Assembly (NCBI GenBank): GCA_007695035.1 | Contig: REEO01000044.1 | Coordinates: forward strand, 1-57,237 | Source of the DNA: Saprospirales bacterium | GTDB taxonomy: Bacteria > Bacteroidota > Bacteroidia > Chitinophagales > Saprospiraceae | Direction of reading: 5' to 3' | Length of the DNA stretch: 57,237 nucleotides | Shown: piece by piece, positions 8,737 to 18,618 of the stretch | Position numbering within the stretch: position 1 is the stretch's first letter | Layout: the number at the start of each line of letters is the position of its first letter | Program-made: the position numbers and the translations under genes | The notes under the pieces: generated by a model | The model's input: the letters and a program-made list of their open reading frames with translations, nothing else | The model's database searches: none | Told to the model about the DNA's origin: nothing

Positions 8737-8850
8737 CGTGCCAGTTTGGAATGGATATCTCGTTAGATGAGATTTTTCAAATGACAACGACCAATATCTA
8801 TTTGAACTTCCCTACTAAGAGGCCTGCCAAAACGAAAGCGTACCCAAAAT

Positions 8851-9876
8851 CTAAAACAAAGTATTCTGAGCGGTAGGCGGGGTGGTCCCGAGGTGGTCGT
8901 AAGCTTTGGGAGTGGCCTCTCGCCCGCGGGCAGTGCGCTGAATAAAGCCCTCCATAATTAAAAATGGCTCGTGGACCTCTTCTATTGTGCCGGCTTCTTC
9001 ACCCACTGCGGTGGCAATGGTGGATATACCCACCGGTCCTCCGTCGAATTTATGAATAATGGCGGATAAAATTCGGTTGTCCATTTCATCCAGTCCAAGT
9101 TCATCCACATTGAGTGCTTCCAAAGCAAAAACCGCAATCTTTTTGTCTATCCTGCCGGGTCCCTTCACCTGCGCAAAATCCCTAACCCTTCTGAGCAGGG
9201 CATTGGCAATTCTCGGCGTACCCCGGCTTCTTCTGGCTATCTCCGCAGCGCCCTCGGCATCTATTGGCACATTCAGCAGCCGGGCCGATCGGTTGATAAT
9301 TCCTATGAGGGTGGGCACCTGGTAGTAATCGAGGTGGCAGGTGATTCCAAATCTTGCGCGCATAGGAGCCGTCAGGAGCCCCATTCGCGTGGTCGCTCCA
9401 ATCAGCGTGAATGGGCTTAAATTAATCTGAATGCTTCGCGCATTGGGCCCGCTGTCAATCATAATGTCGATGCAGTAGTCCTCCATGGCGCTGTAGAGAT
9501 ACTCTTCCACCACATTGTTCAAACGGTGGATTTCATCAATGAAAAGTACATCGCCCTCTTCCAAATTGGTGAGCAGACCGGCCAGGTCACCCGGTTTTTC
9601 CAAAACAGGGCCCGAAGATTGTTTGAGAGAGGCGCCCAGTTCCTCCGCAATGATAAAAGAGAGGGTGGTTTTTCCCAAACCCGGAGGCCCGTGAAGCAGA
9701 ACGTGGTCCAGTGCCTCATTTCTCATGTTGGCGGCCTCGATAAAAACTCCGAGGTTTTCAACTATTTTGGGCTGACCCTGAAACTCCTTCAGGGTGACGG
9801 GACGCAATGCCCGCTCTAAGGTCCGGTCCTCCTCCGGCATGTCATCGTAGCTCGACCCGGGAATATTCCTCGACAT
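8851..9876 (-). CDS. ruvB: Holliday junction branch migration helicase RuvB
   Basis: The AAA+ motor that, as hexamers with RuvA, drives branch migration of Holliday junctions for RuvC resolution. Visible features are the family N-terminal [11 protein letters not shown] (about 26-36), Walker A GPPGLGKT at 63-70, Walker B/DEIHR at 114-118, and sensor 1 in IGATTR with the arginine-finger stretch MRARFG just after. The C-terminal winged helix has [10 protein letters not shown] and ends with [18 protein letters not shown]. The 341-residue length is normal. The start is ATG 9876, 4 bp after the stop of an unrelated lipoprotein gene, so the two are probably co-transcribed. RuvA and RuvC are not in the window. 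Confidence 0.97.
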   Translation of the reverse strand: MSRNIPGSSYDDMPEEDRTLERALRPVTLKEFQGQPKIVENLGVFIEAANMRNEALDHVLLHGPPGLGKTTLSFIIAEELGASLKQSSGPVLEKPGDLAGLLTNLEEGDVLFIDEIHRLNNVVEEYLYSAMEDYCIDIMIDSGPNARSIQINLSPFTLIGATTRMGLLTAPMRARFGITCHLDYYQVPTLIGIINRSARLLNVPIDAEGAAEIARRSRGTPRIANALLRRVRDFAQVKGPGRIDKKIAVFALEALNVDELGLDEMDNRILSAIIHKFDGGPVGISTIATAVGEEAGTIEEVHEPFLIMEGFIQRTARGREATPKAYDHLGTTPPTAQNTLF

Positions 9877-9880
9877 GGCT

Positions 9881-10471
9881 TTATTTGTTTTCCGCCCAGA
9901 TTATCCGGGCTGTTTCCATAGTATTCAATAAAACATCGCAGCGCGAACCCGGATCGTAATTGAGACGCGTGCACTCCATTTTTCCATAACAATTAAACAA
10001 CATTGGACGGTCCCCCTCAAAGCTGAAGTAATTTACGCTGTCAGTATGATGGTACCTCAATGCTGTCGCATTGGAGAAGGTTTTTGCATTTCGAAACCAA
10101 TTTCGATTAAAAACCGTGGTTTTGTCTGCGCATTCCTCCTCGGGAAAGGTCAGCACATCCATACAACTTATAGATACAACAAGATCTGTTTCGCGGCACA
10201 AGCTCCTGGTGCCCTCCTGTACTTCGTAGTCAATCATCACCACAGCGCCATCCGAGACGGGACCGTAGCCCCTCAAACCCTCTATTGATTGCAGCTTGGT
10301 GCCGTCCTCCAGCTCTATCAAAAACTGGCAACCCGGCACATTGGAAAAGGACTTCACCGTGGCTCGCTCAGTGCAATCCGACTCAACCACCTCCTCTCCA
10401 CCACTGACCTTAAATATGGAACAGGCCGAAAAGATGACCATTACAAAAATTACTAAACCTGTTACTCTCAT
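9881..10471 (-). CDS. Small lipoprotein of unknown function
   Basis: Not recognised. The 196-residue product starts with a lipoprotein signal peptide [17 protein letters not shown], with lipidation expected at Cys17 (lipobox FSAC). The mature part has several Cys ([29 protein letters not shown]) that could form disulfides, and a central beta-rich stretch about a threshold or cost-like [17 protein letters not shown] 10471 is preferred over an upstream TTG at 10489 because the signal peptide begins there. It is 4 bp upstream of ruvB. Its pairing with a recombination gene has no obvious functional meaning. Confidence 0.75.
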   Translation of the reverse strand: MRVTGLVIFVMVIFSACSIFKVSGGEEVVESDCTERATVKSFSNVPGCQFLIELEDGTKLQSIEGLRGYGPVSDGAVVMIDYEVQEGTRSLCRETDLVVSISCMDVLTFPEEECADKTTVFNRNWFRNAKTFSNATALRYHHTDSVNYFSFEGDRPMLFNCYGKMECTRLNYDPGSRCDVLLNTMETARIIWAENK

Positions 10472-11370
10472 TGCTGCGGATCTCTTCAATTAGACAATTA
10501 ATCAGCGATGTGTACCACCCCTGTTTTACAGTGCAAAACTAATTAATTTTATCCGTAATTTAAACCGGGTGGGGGGAAAGTTTTTGATTGGTGAATGGCT
10601 GATGGCCTTTTACCCCAAAGCGTAGGGGGCAGCCTAGTTGTGGTTTGGTGAGTCTGGTGACGGTTATTTGGCCGATGGCTTATGGTTGATGGCTTGATGA
10701 GAGCCTGTGGCCTTTTTCAGTTGTGAATTGGTGAGTCTGTGATTTGGTGAGTGACTATTTCCAGTGCAACCTTGATATGGGCGGCAGTATATCAATTTGG
10801 AGAGATTGTTGATTTTATAGGTTTTTTGTCCAGTGCATACTGCTTCGGTGCACTCTGGCCGCTTTTTTTAAGGTCTGGCCTTGTGGTATGTGGTTTCACG
10901 CAAAGGGGAGGAAGGCTGTATTCAGTAATTCAATGATTTTCCGTTAATTATGAGAATCGATGGGTTTTTAATCTTGTATAGGATTCCACGCGGAGAATGC
11001 GGAAGTTGTGAGTTTGGAGTTGTGTACCCCAAAACTTTGGTGTTTTACTAGCTGTATGTGCCTTGTAGTCAGGTGTAAATACAATTTTCAGGGTTGTAGA
11101 TTTTGAAGTATTTTTCTTTTGGGAATTTTGCCGTGTTCCGGGATGGGGCGGGATTGGCAAATTCAAGTCAAAGCTTAATTATTGAAATTCACTGTGGGAA
11201 TGGTTGAATTCGGACAGGAGATGACCTGCGAATACCGTTTCTTTCTCGGGTTGGGGGTTTTTGTTTGATTCTGCAGGCCCGGGTTTGGAACCTTTTTGGT
11301 TATGGGCTTGTTGATGAAATTGTTTTAGGTAAAAGTCTATTGCTCAATGTAAAATAAATACCGCCTGTTT
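10472..11370. other. Non-coding stretch with repeat fragments
   Basis: I find no supported gene; short reading frames here lack family resemblance and start signals. From about 10590 to 10760 the DNA is a degenerate mixture of GTGAATGGCTGATGG-like and GGTGAGTCTG-like words. The 27 bp at 10724-10750 occur as an exact inverted copy at 12006-12032, on the far side of the PspC-like gene. Confidence 0.55.
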
Positions 11371-11583
11371 ATGAATCCCAAGGATATTATTCACCGCTCG
11401 GCCTTTGGTGTGTGTGCGTACATCGGCAGAAAAATTGGAATTGCCAGTTCAAAGGTTCGCATCTACTTCATTTACCTCTCTTTCCTCACCCTGGGGTCTC
11501 CCGTCATCATTTACCTCTTCTTTGCCTTTTGGTTGGACGTAAAGCGGCTGTTTAAGCCGGTGCGCAGCTTGCTGAATGATTGA
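11371..11583 (+). CDS. Small PspC-domain membrane protein
   Basis: A 70-residue protein that is essentially one PspC domain. After MNPKDIIHRSAFGVCAYIGRK, where a PspC protein usually has the conserved GVCAGIA motif, comes a linker with SSKVRIYFI (28-36). A long hydrophobic segment follows (about 34-57) with LSFLTLGSPVIIYLFFAFW, then a basic tail. PspC-family proteins are inner-membrane partners in phage-shock-type envelope stress responses. The core is complete, so it need not be truncated. It stands alone between repeat-rich non-coding stretches, 3.6 kb from the coiled-coil pair; a link to that pair is only a guess. Confidence 0.72.
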   Translation: MNPKDIIHRSAFGVCAYIGRKIGIASSKVRIYFIYLSFLTLGSPVIIYLFFAFWLDVKRLFKPVRSLLND

Positions 11584-11592
11584 ACATCACGA

Positions 11593-11612
11593 GAAAACCT
11601 CCCCGGTTTTTC
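11593..11612 (+). terminator. Weak intrinsic terminator after the PspC-like gene
   Basis: AAAACC (11594-11599), loop TCCCC, GGTTTT (11605-11610), followed by T and C. The short stem ends in a T tract 10 bp after the stop codon. Confidence 0.35.
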
Positions 11613-12041
11613 CCATTATCAAACCGATGGTGTATCTCCGCTTTCGAAAAATCAATATTTCAAATCCATCAATTGCAAAGCCTACAAGCCATAGATATGT
11701 AACGCTGTGCGTATCGTGTCGCGGTAAAAAATCCAGGAGCTGGTTTTTGTGTGTAGTTTTTTGAAGAAGTCCATTAATCAATTACGAATGACGAATTATG
11801 CATTGCGATTTAGGGGTTCTGGCGGGAATTCTGTGATTTCGGTAAGATTAAAAATTTTTGGGAGATTCGGAAGTATAGGATTTTAGGTTCTGCCAAAGCC
11901 GTGAAGGCGCAAAGAAATCTTTTCTTCAAAAAAATCCTAAAGAACAAACAATTCCCGGGAATAAAAAATCTGCCGACTACATCGAGGTAGTACACTAACA
12001 ATAATTCACCAAATCACAGACTCACCAATTCAAAACTAGCA

Positions 12042-12461
12042 ATTGGTCCACCACAGTGGAACGGAGGACACGGAGACCTAACCCGGATTATTCATGAAAG
12101 TTTCTATTACAAGGCTACATCACCTCATAAATGGTCACTTGCTTGATTTTCTGTCCTCACCGTAACTTGGGCTACGCCTCCGGGAGAAAATCTTCTCAAG
12201 CCCCCATTTCTATTGTGATCTAGCCTTTCATGACGAAACCCTCATGAATAATCCGGGCTAATATCCTTAGAAAACAGGTCTAAAGATAAATCCGTGGAAT
12301 CCTTTTAATCCGTCATAATCCGTAATTCAGACAAAATGGGATTGGCTTTTATGCGAAGGCCAACCAGAATTAAATCCACCACCAAAATTGATAAAAGACA
12401 TTTTTAACCGGCCCCACTCCTCAACGCTTTCTTGTCCCCTATGCATTGGGGAGAGGGGGGT
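12042..12461. repeat. Dispersed intergenic repeat, copy B (interrupted by MITE)
   Basis: 12042-12081 and 12258-12430 together match 15113-15330. Shared landmarks are ATTGGTCCACCACAG, AACGGAG-ACACGGAGACCTAA, CCTTAGAAA, TAAAGATAAATCCGTG, TTCAGACAAA, GGCCAACC and CCAAAATTGAT. The tail 12426-12453 is identical over 28 bp with 5624-5651. The order of the shared words is kept, so this is one repeat family and not chance similarity. Confidence 0.7.
12082..12257. mobile_element. 176-bp palindromic MITE with 4-bp target duplication
   Basis: The terminal inverted repeats are perfect over 16 bp: CCCGGATTATTCATGA (12082-12097) and its complement (12242-12257). With a few mismatches the pairing continues for about 71-73 bp from each end (shared GTTTC, AAGGCTA, ATCAC, AAATGG, GATTTTCT), so nearly the whole element folds back on itself. 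CTAA flanks both sides (12078-12081 and 12258-12261). The sister repeat at 15113 has a single, uninterrupted CCTAAACTCCTTAG at the matching site. There is no reading frame inside; a transposase must act in trans. Confidence 0.85.
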
Positions 12462-12554
12462 AGGCCTTTATGAATTTGACGTTAAGAAAAATTGGTTTCT
12501 CACCGTTAATAAAGTTGTCAGTGTCTGATAGTCATAGGAATTTGACAACAGGAT

Positions 12555-13211
12555 TCATGGAATCCCCAATAATTTATGTGTTTGAATACTCAGTTTCCAG
12601 TGCGGATTTTTTTTGCAGAAATCCAGGCAAAGGGCTGTGTTTTTCTTCAATTCCGGGCCGTCCATCGGCTGGAGGTAAAAGTGGTTGAATTCCCAGGACT
12701 CAAAATGTCCTGGGTGCAGTTTGTTTTGAGGGTGAACCAATTTAAGTTCGTGGCCTGATTTCTGGACGAGTTCAGAGCCGGCTTTGGGGCTGACACATAT
12801 CCAGTCAATGCCCGGAGGCACTTCGATGGTACCGTTGGTCTCCACGGCAATTTCAAAGTTACGGTCGTGCAGTTCTTTAATGAGTGCGGGGTCAATTTGC
12901 AACATGGGTTCGCCACCGGTGCAGACTATGAATTTAGCGTGGTCGTTCGCATCGGGCCAAAGTCCTGCAACCAGGTCAGCCAGTTCTGCTGCGGGGTATT
13001 TTCCACCATTTTCTCCATCCGTACCCCAAAAATCCGTATCGCAAAATTGACAGATGGCTTTGTGTCTGTCTTTTTCGAGACCGGACCAGAGATTGCAACC
13101 TGAGAATCTCAGGAATACAGCAGGACGGCCACTGTGGTGCCCCTCGCCCTGGAGGGTGTAAAACGCCTCTTTAACAGCGTAGGTCTTTTTGACAGATTTT
13201 GCAGTACTCAT
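12555..13211 (-). CDS. queE: 7-carboxy-7-deazaguanine synthase QueE (radical SAM)
   Basis: Catalyses the radical-SAM ring contraction of 6-carboxy-tetrahydropterin to 7-carboxy-7-deazaguanine, a step towards queuosine. Key elements are the opening EAFYTLQGEGHHSGRPAVF, and the cluster motif as a long CX14CX2C form (CNLWSG...AICQFC) in place of CX3CX2C, as in many QueE proteins. The SAM-binding CTGGEP and VETNGT follow, then ICVSPKAG. The length is 218 residues from ATG 13211, chosen because the QueE fold begins shortly after (MSTAKSVKKTYAVKEAF). Longer in-frame starts up to 13256 exist and would overlap the ald stop region. Other queuosine genes are not in the window. Confidence 0.9.
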   Translation of the reverse strand: MSTAKSVKKTYAVKEAFYTLQGEGHHSGRPAVFLRFSGCNLWSGLEKDRHKAICQFCDTDFWGTDGENGGKYPAAELADLVAGLWPDANDHAKFIVCTGGEPMLQIDPALIKELHDRNFEIAVETNGTIEVPPGIDWICVSPKAGSELVQKSGHELKLVHPQNKLHPGHFESWEFNHFYLQPMDGPELKKNTALCLDFCKKNPHWKLSIQTHKLLGIP

Positions 13212-13249
13212 GGCAATTGAACGCCGGGCAGTCTTCATTGTTTTTTGCA

Positions 13250-14479
13250 TCACCAACTCGAGGTGTTCATAAATTCAAGATTGAAATACTTCAGGCCAAA
13301 AACCTGGCTCAGGTACTTGTGAGTGAGCAATCCCTTGTAAATGTATACCCCATGTCGCAGTCCTTTGTCAGAGGAGAAGAGGTTTTCCAGGGAATGGGTA
13401 TCCCCTGTTTTCAATAAAATGGGGGTCAGGATATTGCTGATTGCAATGGAGGCTGTTCTCGGGATGTTGGAGGCGATGTTGGGTACGCAGTAGTGGATGA
13501 CGCCGTATTTTTCAAAAACCGGTTTTTCGTGGCTGGTCACCCTGGATGTTTCAATACACCCCCCCTGGTCTATGCTTACGTCGATGATTACCGCCCCCTT
13601 TTTCATATTGGCTACCATGTCCTCAGTGACGACCACCGGCGAGCGACCCGTTTTGGAGTGAATGGCTCCGATCACCACATCGGCGGTTGAAATCTCCTTT
13701 TGAAGGTGGACTGGATTCAAGGCAGAGGTGTGGAGTTGCCTGCCGGTCCTACGCTGGATTCTGACCAGTTTGTAGATATTGTTGTCAAAAACACGGACCT
13801 CAGCACCAAGCCCGGTTGCAGCGCGGGTCGCGTACTCGCCGACCACTCCTGCTCCGAGAATAATCACCCTGGCCGGTGGCACCCCGGAAACCCCACCCAG
13901 TAAGACCCCGTTGCCTCCCGCTTTGTGGGTCAGGAGTTCGGCAGCGGTTAGCACCGCATTGAGGCCTGCCATTTCACTCATCATGCCTACAATGGGGAAT
14001 GAGCCGTCACTATCCATGAGGTATTCCATGGCGATGGCGATGACTTTTTTTTCGATCAGCGTAGTGATGTACTCCTTGTCGATTAGAGGGATTTGAAGTG
14101 GGCTGAAGATGATCTGTTGGGCGTGCAGCAATTCGAGTTCGTCTTTGGTGCAGGGGGCCACTTTCACTAGAAAACGCGCTTTAAAAACCTCCTTTTTGTC
14201 CGCGCAGATCTCCGCACCGGCCTCGGAGTAATCCCTGTCCGAAAAATTGGAGCTCAACCCGGCATTTTTCTCCACCAAAACACGGTGTCCATTCGCCACC
14301 AGTGCTGATACTGCTGAGGGAACCAGTGCAACCCTGTTTTCCTGCATAATCTGTTCGCGGGGCACCCCGATGAATAGTTTTTGTTCCGGGTGCACGACTT
14401 CCAATGTTTCGGGCTGGGTTTGAAAAGTGCCACCGGGTTGGGCCTGAGTTCCTTTGGGATTGTTGGGATCGACTGCCAT
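13250..14479 (-). CDS. ald: Alanine dehydrogenase, Bacteroidota type
   Basis: NAD-dependent interconversion of L-alanine and pyruvate plus ammonium. The 409-residue protein has an Ald/PNT N-terminal domain (IGVPREQIMQENRVALVP, about 37-54) and the substrate Lys region LVKVAPC. The Rossmann domain has GAGVVGEYATRAATGLGAEV and VFDNN, and the ending CVPNIASNIPRTASIAISN is typical of the family. The spot where well-studied Ald enzymes have the catalytic His in FLHLA here reads FSPLQIP, that is Gln. I recall this substitution from other Bacteroidota Ald-like proteins, so it is probably a clade feature rather than damage, but activity is less certain for it. The gene is 27 bp downstream of tsaE, probably one transcript. 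Confidence 0.88.
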   Translation of the reverse strand: MAVDPNNPKGTQAQPGGTFQTQPETLEVVHPEQKLFIGVPREQIMQENRVALVPSAVSALVANGHRVLVEKNAGLSSNFSDRDYSEAGAEICADKKEVFKARFLVKVAPCTKDELELLHAQQIIFSPLQIPLIDKEYITTLIEKKVIAIAMEYLMDSDGSFPIVGMMSEMAGLNAVLTAAELLTHKAGGNGVLLGGVSGVPPARVIILGAGVVGEYATRAATGLGAEVRVFDNNIYKLVRIQRRTGRQLHTSALNPVHLQKEISTADVVIGAIHSKTGRSPVVVTEDMVANMKKGAVIIDVSIDQGGCIETSRVTSHEKPVFEKYGVIHYCVPNIASNIPRTASIAISNILTPILLKTGDTHSLENLFSSDKGLRHGVYIYKGLLTHKYLSQVFGLKYFNLEFMNTSSW

Positions 14480-14506
14480 TTTTCTCTATTTAGTCGTGCT
14501 ACAAAA

Positions 14507-14926
14507 TTACAAGATACGGATTTTTCTGATACCACCCTCAATGTTGGTGATCTTTATGGTTTTATGAGTCGCCTGAAGAAATGGCTCTGCCAGCTCCGGC
14601 CACTCGATAAAAACCCAGTAGTCGTGCTCGAGGGATTCGGCGATGCCGGCCTGGATGAGTTCGTCTTCGTCTTTCAGCCGGTAGAGGTCCATGTGAAATA
14701 CCTCTCTTCCATTGGCATCCAGGTAGATGTTGTGTAGCGAGAATGTAGGGCTGCTGACCGGTTCGGTAACACCGAGTTCGGTGCAAAGGGCTTTTACAAG
14801 GGTGGTTTTGCCGGCCCCGAGGTCCCCAAAAATTGCCACCGGACCGGGATCCCCCAGTTCATTGAGTATCGTCCCCGCGATTTTTCCGAGCTCTTTCACA
14901 TCCTTCACCTCGAATTCTGCCTCCAT
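14507..14926 (-). CDS. tsaE: tRNA threonylcarbamoyladenosine biosynthesis ATPase TsaE
   Basis: The P-loop ATPase of the TsaB-TsaD-TsaE complex that makes t6A37 on ANN-decoding tRNAs. The protein is 139 residues from ATG 14926. Walker A GDLGAGKTT is at 34-42, the switch-like SSPTF at 58-62, HMDLYRL at 78-84, and the Walker B-like IEWPE at 107-111. A longer frame begins at 15001, but its extra 25 residues have no family counterpart. The tsaE-ald order is, to my knowledge, common in this phylum. TsaB and TsaD are not in the window; the YciO-family gene at 34367 is a distant relative of the TsaC step. Confidence 0.92.
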   Translation of the reverse strand: MEAEFEVKDVKELGKIAGTILNELGDPGPVAIFGDLGAGKTTLVKALCTELGVTEPVSSPTFSLHNIYLDANGREVFHMDLYRLKDEDELIQAGIAESLEHDYWVFIEWPELAEPFLQATHKTIKITNIEGGIRKIRIL

Positions 14927-15112
14927 TGCGTTATTGCTTTTTTCTGGTGCTGATTTGCGATGGCCTTTATTCTCCACCGAATAAAGTGCCACCCACAGCA
15001 TTTACGCAAATTTAGTCATTCCGGGAATATTGGTCATTTGCAGTTTGGTCTGATGGGTAATTTTGGCCGTACGGTTTTAACCTCCTATAAAGTCCATAAT
15101 AGCCATCAACCC

Positions 15113-15330
15113 ATTGGTCCACCACAGGGGAACGGAGCACACGGAGACCTAAACTCCTTAGAAATCAGATATAAAGATAAATCCGTGTAATCCGTCTAAT
15201 CCATTAATTCCGTGATTCAGACAAAGGGAGATTTCCATTAAAGCTTAGGCCAACCGGAACAAAATGCTTTACCAAAATTGATGAAAGGTATTTAAAGCCG
15301 GCCCACCAAAGCGTTGGGGGATTGGGCCTT
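15113..15330. repeat. Dispersed intergenic repeat, copy C (uninterrupted)
   Basis: Sister of the repeat at 12042-12461. It carries the intact CCTAAACTCCTTAG (15148-15161) where the other copy has the MITE, and ends in CCACCAAAGCGTTGGGGG. It is the reference for the target-site duplication. Confidence 0.7.
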
Positions 15331-15352
15331 GTCCCCAAAGCTTTAGGGATTG

Positions 15353-15403
15353 TTACTTTTTGTGCTTGTCTCCAATCCTTTGGTGGATCAAGACAAAAAG
15401 TAA
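15353..15403. repeat. Long intergenic hairpin
   Basis: TTACTTTTTGTGCTTG (15353-15368) pairs with CAAGACAAAAAGTAA (15389-15403) with one bulge. The right arm, with flank, recurs at 5658-5677. I recall similar ACTTTTTGTCTTGAT hairpins from other Bacteroidota intergenic regions (memory, not checked). Confidence 0.55.
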
Positions 15404-15646
15404 GGAAAGGAAAGACATATTACATGTCCGGAAACAATGAACTTGAACCAGACAATAATAAAGGCAATGAGAAAATCACTATAAGGTTACCAAAATAAGT
15501 TATTTGGAGGTTGGTGTCGAACATTAGTTATGGTAAAAAAATCCTGTATTTAAGGATAAAATTATTTGGGAGAATAAAGCATTGAAATTAAGGCCATTCC
15601 GCCTTCTGCTGAAAACGATTCGATTGATTCAACCCCTTGTTTTTGA

Positions 15647-17674
<2,028 letters not shown>

Positions 17675-17897
17675 AGCCTGCTGATGGTTGTTGCCTTTTG
17701 GCGCACTTGATTTAATGATTCAGGTGGGCTGCTCCGCCCCTCCATTGAGAGGTAGCCCGATTGAGGTAGCAACATTATTCATTATTGGAAAAATTTGCAA
17801 CAGTACCCTGTTCAAATAATCAATACGGTATTCTAAAACAGCCTGCCCTCAAAGCTTTGGTGGGCCATTGACCATCTACCAACAATGAAATACCATC

Positions 17898-18605
17898 CTA
17901 CCGTCTCCTTCCTCCCATTCTAGACCGGAATTGTTCCATCATTTCCTCCGAAATTTCTTCAAATTCCTCGGGGGTGACTTCGGTTCCTCCTGCTGGTGGT
18001 TGGATTCTTGAAGCTGGGACCTCTTCCTCCCGGATTTCTGTGGCAATGTAAATACGTTCGTTGTAGTTAATTACAGCCATGAGCACGGCCCCTGGGAGGC
18101 CAAAAAACTCATCCGGGCCCACTGGTACGGGTATTTCCGGAGTGTACCAGACTTCGATCATTGTACTGTCTTTTTCATCCATTCTCCAGGCGAGTTGACA
18201 TATCCTTCCTGCGATCATTTCAGTACGGCCGGTTAAATTCCAGGGGTGTCTTTTCACCTCCGACTTGATGAGGTATTCCTCGTTAAGTACGCCGCGTTTT
18301 ACAGTGTAGATTCCATTTCGAATGTGCTGGTGGTGAGTTTCTGCGGCACCCATTCTAAACCAGCCTCTTCCGGTACCCGGTTCCTCCTCGTATTCTCTGA
18401 AAAGCGATGCTTCCCGATTGAAGAGCAGTTCGCGCTGAACATTCTGGAATTCCGGAATACTGGCCTTCATGCCCTCCATTTCTTCGGGCAACATCTGATG
18501 GAGGTTGATCTTCACTTCGTAAATTATGGAGCCCTCAGTGATCTGGGCTGTGGTGGCGATAGCAAGTGCCATTACTGCACATAGCAGCGTTATTTTCTTC
18601 GTCAT
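17898..18605 (-). CDS. GLPGLI family protein
   Basis: A 235-residue exported protein with a signal peptide (MTKKITLLCAVMALAIATTAQ, cleavage at about 21). The family signature is present as FFGLPGAVL at about 168-176, the position where members read GLPGLI. The preceding GRICQLAWRMD and VEVWYTPEIPVPVGP segments match the usual order. The tail is Met/Arg/Gly-rich (MGGRRR). Family function is unknown. Members are commonly encoded next to TonB-dependent receptors, as here: the receptor gene ends 13 bp upstream on the same strand, so the two form an operon. Confidence 0.85.
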   Translation of the reverse strand: MTKKITLLCAVMALAIATTAQITEGSIIYEVKINLHQMLPEEMEGMKASIPEFQNVQRELLFNREASLFREYEEEPGTGRGWFRMGAAETHHQHIRNGIYTVKRGVLNEEYLIKSEVKRHPWNLTGRTEMIAGRICQLAWRMDEKDSTMIEVWYTPEIPVPVGPDEFFGLPGAVLMAVINYNERIYIATEIREEEVPASRIQPPAGGTEVTPEEFEEISEEMMEQFRSRMGGRRR

Positions 18606-18618
18606 TGCTAGTATTTTT

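Larger units (their letters stand above)
11613..12554. other. Repeat-rich non-coding stretch
   Basis: No gene is supported. In order it holds a CCAAAGCCGTGAAGGCGCAAAG-like repeat word near 11892-11915, the inverted partner (12006-12032) of the 10724-10750 sequence, and a dispersed repeat beginning at 12042. The MITE at 12082-12257 interrupts that repeat, which then resumes to about 12461. It looks like an accumulation site for small repeats next to queE. Confidence 0.6.

Noticed and set aside
10751-11166. Short frames of 61-72 codons in the repeat-rich stretch upstream of the PspC-like gene
   Set aside because: Composition is repeat-derived, there is no family resemblance, and no promoter or ribosome-binding signal supports them.
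12082-12257. Treating the palindromic element as an intrinsic terminator or riboswitch
   Set aside because: The target-site duplication and the empty sister site show that it is an insertion; no gene ends next to it.
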